Positions 43,163-49,503 of a stretch of 49,503 nucleotides of DNA are shown piece after piece; the first letter of the stretch is position 1, and each line of letters begins with the position of its first letter. Location: positions 1 through 49,503 of the forward strand of contig JAFGDY010000007.1 of assembly GCA_016931895.1 (NCBI GenBank), written 5' to 3'. The position numbers and the translations under genes are program-made. This DNA comes from Anaerolineae bacterium (GTDB lineage Bacteria; Chloroflexota; Anaerolineae; 4572-78; J111). Below the pieces are notes generated by a model. That model was given only the letters and a program-made list of their open reading frames with translations, made no database searches and was not told where the DNA came from.

Positions 43163-43344
43163 TAATCAATTGAATAACTGTCAGTTTGGCAGATAAGACG
43201 GAAGATAGGCTATTGAATCAGGGCAGATTAGCCGTAATTTAGGCCAACACCTTATCACCCGGCAGGGTAATTTTTGGTGTTGGCCTTTTTGTTTACCTGA
43301 CAAAGCGTGGCGAATATTTATTAACATATTTTGAGGGACAAACA
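43163..43344 (+). ncRNA. Structured 5' leader of the P-type ATPase mRNA (candidate riboswitch or attenuator)
   Basis: Three possible stems occur in order: CTGTC/GGCAG (43178-43192), GGCTA/TAGCC (43208-43233) and the long terminator-like hairpin 43241-43290. The start codon follows 55 nt later. The layout matches a regulated leader, but I do not recognise a known riboswitch consensus; the Mn-sensing yybP-ykoY core is not visible. Confidence 0.45.
43241..43290 (+). terminator. Hairpin with T-run inside the ATPase leader
   Basis: AGGCCAACACC (43241-43251) pairs perfectly with GGTGTTGGCCT (43276-43286), with a small inner stem ACCC-ggca-GGGT in the loop, followed by TTTTG. It lies upstream of the coding region it would control, so it is either an attenuator or the end of a short upstream transcript. 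Confidence 0.75.
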
Positions 43345-46005
43345 ATGATTGATTGGTATCAAAAAGAAATAGCCGAAATCTTTAAAGAATTAGAGACTGA
43401 TCCCAAAGGATTGAGCGACGTTGAAGCGACCCGCCGCCTGGCCCAGTACGGTGTAAATGAGTTGCAGGCCGAAGGCAAGATTTCACCGTGGACTATTCTA
43501 TTTGAGCAATTTAAGAACGTGCTGGTAATCATTTTGCTTCTGGCCACCCTGGTTTCGGCCTTTCTTGGCCACGGGGTTGAGGCCATTGCCATTTCTGTTA
43601 TTGTGCTGTTTGCCGTGTTGTTGGGCTTTGTGCAAGAGTATCGCGCCGAACGAGCCATTGCCGCCCTGCGCCAGATGGCCGCGCCCACAGCCACTGTGTT
43701 GCGTGATGGCGATGAGTTTGAAATCCCGGCCCGCGATCTGGTGCCGGGGGACATCATTCTTTTGCGAGCGGGCGATAAAGTGCCTGCCGATGCCCGGTTG
43801 GTCGAATCAATCAACCTGCAAGTGGAAGAAGCCGCGCTTACCGGCGAGTCGGTGCCGGTGAGCAAACACACCAACCCGCTGGCCGACGGCCAATTAGCCA
43901 TTGGCGACCGCAAAAATATGATCTATTCGGGCACGGTTATTACGTATGGCCGGGGCCAGGCTGTGGTGGTAGCCACCGGCATGGAGACCGAATTTGGCCG
44001 GATCACCGGGCTGCTGCAAACCGTAGAAGTTGGCAAAACGCCGCTGCAAGAGAACTTGGATAGAGTAGGCAAAACCCTGGCCAAAGCGACGTTGGGCATT
44101 GTATTGCTCATTGTTATTTTGGGGTTATTGCGCGGCCAGCCCGCTTTAGAAATGTTCATCTTTGGCATTGCCCTGGCGGTGGCCGCCGTGCCGGAGGCGC
44201 TGCCGGCGGTAGTCACTATCTCGCTGGCAATTGGCGTGCAGCGCATGGTCAAACGCCACGCCCTGGTGCGCCGCTTGCCCATTGTGGAAACGCTGGGCAG
44301 CACCTCAATAATCTGCTCCGACAAAACCGGCACCTTGACCAAAGACGAGATGACGGTTCGCCAAATCTTTGTCGCCGGGCATACCTTTGAGGTGTCCGGG
44401 GCCGGTTATAGCCCCAACGGCGCATTTTCCCAAAACGGCTCAACCGTAACGCCCTCTGCGCCCTTGCTGGCGTTGCTGCGCGGCGGCGCCCTGGCTTCTG
44501 ATGCCCGGCTGGTGCAAAACGATGGCCGTTGGGATATTAAAGGCGACCCCACCGAAGGAGCGCTGGTCGTGGCCGCGGCCAAGGCGGGGCTGGACAAGGC
44601 CGATCTTGAGACCCAATTTCCCCGCACTAACGAAATTCCATTCACCTCTGAAACCAAACGCATGACCACGCTGCACGCCACCCCCGATGGCCCGGTGGCC
44701 TATACCAAAGGCGCTCCCGAGATCATTCTGGACTCATGCCGGCAGCAGTTGAGTGAAAATGAAGCATTGATGCTTGATGATGCGGCCCGCGAATCTGTTT
44801 TGGCCGTCGCCCAACAAATGGCCGGTGAGGCCCTGCGGGTATTAGCTGTAGCCTATAAGCCCACGGCCGAAATTGAGGATGCGGAACGCGATATGGTTTT
44901 TCTGGGCCTGGTGGGAATGATTGACCCGCCTCGCGTTGAAGTGGCCGCTGCTATTCGAACGTGTGAAGAAGCGGGTATCAAGCCGGTCATGATCACGGGC
45001 GACCACCCCCTGACCGCCCAGGCCATTGCCCGCGAGTTGGGCATTCTCAAAACGGGCCGGGTGGTGACGGGCGTAGAATTGGAAGCTATGAGTGAAACGG
45101 AATTTGAGCGTGAAGTGGAGAATATTGAAGTTTACGCCCGCGTTTCTCCGGCCCATAAACTGCGCGTGGTTACGGCCCTGCAACAAAAGCGCCACATTGT
45201 AGCCATGACCGGCGACGGGGTGAACGACGCCCCAGCCCTCAAAAAAGCCGATGTTGGGGTGGCCATGGGCATTACGGGCACCGATGTCAGCAAAGAGGCG
45301 GCCGCCATCACCCTTACCGATGACAATTTTGCCTCAATTGTCGCGGCGGTAGAAGAAGGGCGCGGCATCTTTGGCAATATCAAAAAATATTTAATGTATT
45401 TGCTTTCGTCTAACGTGGGCGAAATTGGTTTGATGGCCGGAGCGACCCTGTTGGGCCTGCCCCTGCCGTTAACGGCGGTGCAAATTTTATACGTGAACCT
45501 GGCCACCGATGGCCTGCCGGCCCTGGCCCTGGCCGTAGACCCGCCGGAAAAGGGACTGATGCGCCGCAAGCCGCGCGACCCGCGGACAGGCATTTTTACC
45601 CGGCCAGTGGTCATCCTGTTAATGGTGGGCGGCTTGTGGTCAACGCTGGTCAACCTGGGATTGTTTGCCTGGGCGCTCAATTCCGGGCGCAGCATTGCCG
45701 AGGCCATGACCATGACCTTTGTCTCGCTGGTGCTCATTCAGTTTTTCAAAGCCTACAACTTCCGTTCCGACCGCCAATCGGTATTCAACCGGCCCTTGGC
45801 CAACAAATGGCTCAACCTGGCGGTAGGGTGGGAACTGCTGCTGCTGGCCTTGATTGTTTACCTGCCTTTCCTGCACGCCCCGTTTACCACCTACAGCCTG
45901 CGGTTGACTGATTGGATTATTGTGGGGGCCCTGGCTTTCACCGTTTCGCCGGTGTTAGAGCTGGCCAAGTGGATGGAGCGACGCGGTTGGTTGGGGCAAA
46001 TATAA
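43345..46005 (+). CDS. P2-type cation-transporting ATPase (Ca2+-ATPase-like, 886 aa)
   Basis: An inner-membrane pump, most likely exporting Ca2+ or Mn2+. Motifs: actuator TGES (about 166-169), TM4 AVPEALPAVV (about 281-290), phosphorylation site SDKTGTLTKDE (Asp326), nucleotide-binding KGAPE, hinge MTGDGVNDAPALKKADVGVA, and TM6 NLATDGLPALALAVD. About ten helices and a C-terminal domain of PMR1/SERCA type. Length is typical. GAGGGA precedes the ATG. A structured leader lies upstream; an MpsC/DUF2294-like gene follows 130 bp downstream on the same strand. TM4 PEALP and TM6 NxxTD favour the P2A group over Na/K types. Confidence 0.93.
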   Translation: MIDWYQKEIAEIFKELETDPKGLSDVEATRRLAQYGVNELQAEGKISPWTILFEQFKNVLVIILLLATLVSAFLGHGVEAIAISVIVLFAVLLGFVQEYRAERAIAALRQMAAPTATVLRDGDEFEIPARDLVPGDIILLRAGDKVPADARLVESINLQVEEAALTGESVPVSKHTNPLADGQLAIGDRKNMIYSGTVITYGRGQAVVVATGMETEFGRITGLLQTVEVGKTPLQENLDRVGKTLAKATLGIVLLIVILGLLRGQPALEMFIFGIALAVAAVPEALPAVVTISLAIGVQRMVKRHALVRRLPIVETLGSTSIICSDKTGTLTKDEMTVRQIFVAGHTFEVSGAGYSPNGAFSQNGSTVTPSAPLLALLRGGALASDARLVQNDGRWDIKGDPTEGALVVAAAKAGLDKADLETQFPRTNEIPFTSETKRMTTLHATPDGPVAYTKGAPEIILDSCRQQLSENEALMLDDAARESVLAVAQQMAGEALRVLAVAYKPTAEIEDAERDMVFLGLVGMIDPPRVEVAAAIRTCEEAGIKPVMITGDHPLTAQAIARELGILKTGRVVTGVELEAMSETEFEREVENIEVYARVSPAHKLRVVTALQQKRHIVAMTGDGVNDAPALKKADVGVAMGITGTDVSKEAAAITLTDDNFASIVAAVEEGRGIFGNIKKYLMYLLSSNVGEIGLMAGATLLGLPLPLTAVQILYVNLATDGLPALALAVDPPEKGLMRRKPRDPRTGIFTRPVVILLMVGGLWSTLVNLGLFAWALNSGRSIAEAMTMTFVSLVLIQFFKAYNFRSDRQSVFNRPLANKWLNLAVGWELLLLALIVYLPFLHAPFTTYSLRLTDWIIVGALAFTVSPVLELAKWMERRGWLGQI

Positions 46006-46135
46006 GAAGCAAGATGTGTTTGATATCCATTATTCGGTGTTGATGGTCAGGCCGGATAGAACAATTGCACCGGTGTAGTCAGGTAAAGAGATAATTTTTG
46101 GCACGTAACCAACCAGAGAAAGGTGGCTGCGACTA

Positions 46136-46477
46136 ATGACAACCAAAACTCAGGCGTTGCAATTAAAAGTGGGGCAAAGCCTCCAGGATTTCTGGGAAAA
46201 TTACACAGGGAATCGCCCCAGCCGGGCCGTTGTGGTTATGAACCGGCAGGCCATTACAGTTTTGCTGGAAGGCGTGTTAACCCCGGCCGAACAACGGATA
46301 GTTGGCACCGAGGCGGGGCGATCAACCCTTAAGAAATTTGGCGAACACATTATGGAACAGGTTGGACCTCAGTGGCAGCAGATTATATCAGAAGCGGTGG
46401 GTGAAGAGGTCAACCCGGTCAAGATTGATTTGGACGTGGTTAGCGGCACCATTTTAGGGTTCTTTTTACGCGAATAA
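46136..46477 (+). CDS. MpsC/DUF2294-like protein, second member (113 aa)
   Basis: A small soluble protein with the same core as the protein at 42597: a SRAVVVMNRQAITVLLEGVL strand, then TPAEQRIVGTEAGR, a helical middle and a C-terminal VNPVKIDLDVVSGTILGFF. The C-terminal Ser-Thr-Lys-Thr motif of the first member is lost. It lies 15 bp before an AI-2E-type permease gene, so the two are likely cotranscribed. The ribosome binding site is weak. Confidence 0.72.
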   Translation: MTTKTQALQLKVGQSLQDFWENYTGNRPSRAVVVMNRQAITVLLEGVLTPAEQRIVGTEAGRSTLKKFGEHIMEQVGPQWQQIISEAVGEEVNPVKIDLDVVSGTILGFFLRE

Positions 46478-46492
46478 AACAAAGGTACCTTG

Positions 46493-47536
46493 ATGGATAG
46501 ATTTTGGTTTTACACAGCCCGTATTTTGGCGGTGGCGGCTGTCCTGGCTGGAGCCGTTTTACTGGTAGTGCTGGCTGGCCCGCTGTTGGAAGCGTTAACT
46601 ATTGCTGCGCTTTTGGCGTATCTGTTGGCCCCTGCGGTCCGGCTGCTCACTCGCTGGACGCGATTGAACCGGCCACTGGCCGTGGGCATTGTTTACCTGA
46701 TGTTTCTGTTGATTCTGGCAGGGATTCCGGCAGGTCTAGGGGCGATAGCCGTCAACCAGTTTCATTATCTTGAGTATGAACTGCTAGAGGCCATAGCCGA
46801 ATTGGAAAATTGGTTGGCTCAACCAATAGTTTTACTGGGATTTTCTTTCTATCCCCGGCTCTTATTGGAAAACCTGGAACAGGTGGGTGGAAATCTTTTC
46901 GAAACCGTGTCAGAAAGGTCGTTCCATATTCTTTCAGGAGTAACAACCAATCTGTTATGGGGCTCGGTGATTTTGGTCAGTCTCTATTACTTGCTTAAAG
47001 ACGGTCCCAAAATCAAACCCTGGCTGGTGGGGTTGGCTCCGGCCCGTTATCAAGATGACACCCGCTTTCTTTTGGATGAGATTGACGAGGTCTGGAGCTT
47101 ATTTTTACGCGTCCAACTCTTTATTTTCCTGGTTTTAACCATTTTGATGGCGCTTGGCACGCTATTGGTCATCTGGCTGTTTCGGGCCGGACTGGTGCCT
47201 TTTTCGCTTGTTGGCCTGGTGTTGATGTTAATTCTGGTCTACACCCTGGTTCAACAGGTAGACAACCTGTGGCTGCGTCCTCAACTGATGGGGCGGAAAT
47301 TGCACCTGCATCCGGGCCTGGTTTTTGTGGGTCTGATTACGGCCCTGGCCTTGAGCGGTGTTTTGGGCGCGTTGATTGTGGTTCCGGCTATGGCTACCGT
47401 AAAAGTTCTGGGGAGTTATCTTCATCATAAGCTGGTGAAACTGCCAGCGGAACAGCCATCGGCCATAGTTCATTCAGATCCCGAGAAAGCGGTCACGCCG
47501 CTTACCGAAGAGCCGGAATCTACCATTTCTTTGTAA
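46493..47536 (+). CDS. AI-2E family permease (PerM/YdiK-like, 347 aa)
   Basis: An inner-membrane protein with about 7-8 helices in the AI-2E transporter arrangement: three N-terminal helices, a soluble loop (about 75-150), then LYYLLKDGPKIKPWLVGL and the C-terminal helical block with QLMGRKLHLHPGLVFVGLI. Some members export autoinducer-2, others are Na+/H+ antiporters, so the substrate is open. The ATG at 46493 is preferred to the TTG one codon earlier because AAAGGT is 6 nt before it. It is followed by a MITE-like element. Confidence 0.85.
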   Translation: MDRFWFYTARILAVAAVLAGAVLLVVLAGPLLEALTIAALLAYLLAPAVRLLTRWTRLNRPLAVGIVYLMFLLILAGIPAGLGAIAVNQFHYLEYELLEAIAELENWLAQPIVLLGFSFYPRLLLENLEQVGGNLFETVSERSFHILSGVTTNLLWGSVILVSLYYLLKDGPKIKPWLVGLAPARYQDDTRFLLDEIDEVWSLFLRVQLFIFLVLTILMALGTLLVIWLFRAGLVPFSLVGLVLMLILVYTLVQQVDNLWLRPQLMGRKLHLHPGLVFVGLITALALSGVLGALIVVPAMATVKVLGSYLHHKLVKLPAEQPSAIVHSDPEKAVTPLTEEPESTISL

Positions 47537-47553
47537 AGCTCAAGATGAAATAT

Positions 47554-47682
47554 GACTCTCCTGAAAAAAGGGTGAAAAGTCGGACTTTTGTGCATTACCA
47601 TACTACATATAGTAGGTAAAGGTCGATTATATGCCTAGATATAGTGGCTGCTTCTAAAAGTCCGACTTTTTTCAGTGGAGTC
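47554..47682. mobile_element. MITE-like element (129 bp) with inverted ends and 6-bp target duplication
   Basis: The left end GACTCTCCTGAAAAAAG and the reversed right end GACTCCACTGAAAAAAG agree at 15 of 17 positions. Further in, AAAAGTCGGACTTTT (47575-47589) and its exact reverse complement AAAAGTCCGACTTTT (47656-47670) continue the inverted repeat. AAATAT flanks both sides directly (47548-47553 and 47683-47688). It encodes no protein. The centre contains a hairpin TACTA-CATA-TAGTA. Confidence 0.75.
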
Positions 47683-47708
47683 AAATATGAGATAAGGAGT
47701 CAAGATTT

Positions 47709-48938
47709 ATGGATCCCCTATTACAATTGTTATTGGCCCTGGTCATTATTATTGTAGCCGCCAAAGGGGGGGGCTATCTGAGTACCCGGGCAGGACAGCC
47801 GGCAGTGTTGGGTGAATTACTGGTTGGCTTGATTCTGGGGCCGACAGTGCTGAATATGCTCCATTGGCCCGTGTTTAGCGATGAGCATTTAGAAGAAACT
47901 ATCCGCCAGATGGCTCACCTGGGCGTTTTGTTTTTAATGTTCATTGCCGGAATGGAGATAGATATTGAGGCCATGCGACACGCCGGGCGGCCGGCGCTGC
48001 TGGCCGGGGTTATGGGCGTGGCAGCGCCGGTGATTTTAGGGGCAATAGCGGCCATCCCCTTTGGTTTTGATCTGCAACAGGGCTTTTTCATTGGCCTGGT
48101 ACTGGCCGCTACCAGCGTCAGTATTTCGGCTCAGACCTTGATGGAATTGAAGGTGCTGCGCAGCCGAGTGGGCGTGGCCCTGTTGGGGGCAGCCGTGGTT
48201 GATGATGTATTGGACATTGTGCTTCTTTCGTTTTTTATTGCTCTGGTTGGAGAGGGGGGCGGGGGGATTGGGGCCGTTTTGTGGGTATTGGTTAAGATGG
48301 TCGCTTTTCTGGTAGGAGGTATCTGGTTGGGAATGCGTTTTGTTCCCCGCCTGACTGCCGCCATTGACCGGCTGCCCATCAGCCAGGGCGTGATCGCGTT
48401 GGTTATTGTAATTACGCTACTTTATGCCTGGACAGCCGAAGCCCTGGGCGGCATAGCCGCCATTACCGGCGCTTTTTTGGCCGGGTTGTTTTTTACAAAA
48501 ACGTCGTTGCGGCGGCAAATTGAAACATCCATTCAAAGCCTGGCCTATGGCTGGTTGGTGCCGATATTTTTTGTGAGCATTGGCCTGGAGTCCAATGTCC
48601 GGAGTCTGGGAATTGGCGGCTTGCCTTTTGCCTTAGTCATTGTTGGCATTGCCATACTCTCAAAAATAGTTGGCGGCGGCCTGGGGGCGTTGTGGGGAGG
48701 CTTCTCCCGGAGCGAAGCGCTGCGGCTGGGGGTAGGGATGACCTCCCGCGGCGAAGTAGGGCTGATTGTGGCTTCGGTTGGGCTTGGCGTTGGCCTGGTT
48801 ACGGAAGAGGTGTTTACCAGCGTGGTGTTGATGGTCATTGCCACCACGTTGCTGACGCCAATTATGTTGCGGGCGCTTTATCCAAAAACCACTGAACAAC
48901 CGGAGCCGGTAAAAGTTTCCCAAAAACTTGAGACGTGA
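47709..48938 (+). CDS. Cation:proton antiporter, CPA2 family (409 aa)
   Basis: An inner-membrane antiporter of the NapA/KefB type with about 12-13 helices. Family features: LLVGLILGPTVLNML, a helix with FIAGMEIDIEAMR, AAVVDDVLDIVLLSF (the Asp pair that binds Na+ or H+ in CPA2), GAFLAGLFFTKTSLR, and SRGEVGLIVASVGLG near the C-terminus. It lacks the C-terminal RCK/TrkA domain of KefB/KefC. AAGGAG lies 9 nt before the ATG. It is directly followed by a PII-like gene, so small-molecule regulation is plausible. Confidence 0.93.
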   Translation: MDPLLQLLLALVIIIVAAKGGGYLSTRAGQPAVLGELLVGLILGPTVLNMLHWPVFSDEHLEETIRQMAHLGVLFLMFIAGMEIDIEAMRHAGRPALLAGVMGVAAPVILGAIAAIPFGFDLQQGFFIGLVLAATSVSISAQTLMELKVLRSRVGVALLGAAVVDDVLDIVLLSFFIALVGEGGGGIGAVLWVLVKMVAFLVGGIWLGMRFVPRLTAAIDRLPISQGVIALVIVITLLYAWTAEALGGIAAITGAFLAGLFFTKTSLRRQIETSIQSLAYGWLVPIFFVSIGLESNVRSLGIGGLPFALVIVGIAILSKIVGGGLGALWGGFSRSEALRLGVGMTSRGEVGLIVASVGLGVGLVTEEVFTSVVLMVIATTLLTPIMLRALYPKTTEQPEPVKVSQKLET

Positions 48939-49035
48939 AGCAGGTTGTTAGGGTTAAGAAATGGTCACATACCAAATGCCCGCCGGTAAATGATCAACAT
49001 AAATAGATGATACCTTGTATGAAGGAGAAATAATT

Positions 49036-49396
49036 ATGGCTTATATGTTGGTTTTTGTATTGGATAACCTGGAACAATGTTCTTCCATTTTGGATGCCTG
49101 GGAAGAGGTTGGGGCCCGCCGGGATAACTATCTTGGAAAGCACCGGGGTGGGACATCTGCGCAAGGCTATGCGAGATGATGTTCCTCTGTTCCCTTCTAT
49201 TCGCGATCTTTTGGTCAGCCGGGAGTTGCATCACCGCACGCTTTTTAGCGTAATTGAGGACGAAACAATTCTGGAACAGGCCATTGCCGCCACCGAGCGG
49301 ATTGTCGGCGACTTTACCCGTCACCATACGGGCCTGCTGTTTGTTGTTCCCGTAATCCGGGTGTTGGGGCTGGAGAAACGGGACATAGATAGTTAA
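49036..49396 (+). pseudogene. PII-like (GlnB-fold) gene with a single-base frameshift
   Basis: AAGGAG precedes the ATG at 49036. The frame starts MAYMLVFVLDNLEQC, runs to EEVGAR and soon stops. The matching remainder GITILESTGVGHLR ... HHRTLFSVIEDE ... LLFVVPVIRVLGLEKR lies in the next frame. Removing one G from GGGG (49111-49114) joins them as EEVGPAGITILES and gives 119 residues with a PII-like beta-alpha-beta layout. Either a real inactivating mutation or a sequencing/assembly error in a homopolymer. It follows the antiporter by about 100 bp. Confidence 0.75.
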
Positions 49397-49434
49397 ATTG
49401 AAATTAGCGAATAATAGATACTGTTGGTGAATTT

Positions 49435-49503
49435 ATGTTAAGTAGCAGGCGCCAGAGCCAGAAACTTGGAGCGGCGTGTTCGTGCCTTTGGCCTTTCATC
49501 CAA
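49435..49503 (+). CDS. Possible gene start, cut by the right edge (23 codons)
   Basis: An ATG at 49435 opens a frame to the window end, with GGTGA about 6 nt upstream. The visible peptide starts MLSSRRQSQKLGAACSCLWP. Too little is visible to identify it, and it may not be a gene. Confidence 0.3.
   Translation, partial: MLSSRRQSQKLGAACSCLWPFIQ

Larger units (their letters stand above)
42975..43344. other. Divergent intergenic region carrying the ATPase promoter and leader
   Basis: No gene is seen. It holds a promoter (43129-43156) and a structured transcript leader of about 180 nt on the plus strand. Confidence 0.6.

Noticed and set aside
43163-43344. yybP-ykoY manganese riboswitch
   Set aside because: The conserved core sequences are not visible; only the general leader architecture fits.

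Overview
The window is about 49.5 kb of a moderately GC-rich bacterial chromosome. It most resembles an uncultured Chloroflexota of the Anaerolineae/Ardenticatenia type, although no marker gene proves this. The reasons are a mevalonate kinase, a Ser/Thr kinase with FHA signalling, many large multi-membrane glycosyltransferases, LysM-anchored mosaic hydrolases, a DtxR-FeoA regulator with a split FeoB, and a large NACHT/cyclase signalling protein. Housekeeping anchors are tRNA-Lys, ftsY, scpB and rplI. I see no rRNA, CRISPR array, complete insertion sequence or prophage.

Layout. 1-7.2 kb: a membrane protein cut by the left edge, a divergent aldehyde dehydrogenase, an FHA/winged-helix regulator divergent from a Ser/Thr kinase, and a GH3 family hydrolase with C-terminal membrane segments plus a small membrane protein. 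7.5-10.9 kb: a ferrous iron operon (membrane-anchored DtxR-FeoA regulator, separate FeoB GTPase and FeoB permease) behind a good promoter and a DtxR-like palindrome. 10.9-16.3 kb: a two-gene operon, AAA ATPase followed by a 1306-residue protein that joins two cyclic-nucleotide-binding domains, a NACHT NTPase, TPRs and a class III nucleotidyl cyclase domain. It is driven by a near-perfect promoter and is the most interesting system here. 16.3-24.3 kb: tRNA-Lys, a Cys-rich small protein, mevalonate kinase, ftsY, a lipoprotein, scpB, a double-GAF histidine kinase, rplI and an M20 dipeptidase. 24.3-37 kb: five large membrane proteins of the GT-C glycosyltransferase type, three of them carrying a recurring extracytoplasmic beta module (1, 2 and 3 copies). 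37.3-42 kb: a 1565-residue LysM protein with three different putative carbohydrate-active modules. 42-49.5 kb: an ion-homeostasis region with two MpsC/DUF2294-like proteins, a P2-type ATPase behind a structured leader, an AI-2E-type permease, a cation/proton antiporter and a PII-like gene interrupted by one extra G.

Small repeats are frequent from 30 kb on: heptanucleotide tandem tracts (one inside a glycosyltransferase gene), two in-frame copies of a dispersed element inside another, a nested palindrome at 37.2 kb, and a 129-bp MITE-like element with inverted ends and a 6-bp target duplication at 47.55 kb. All functions are read from motifs by eye. No database search was possible.
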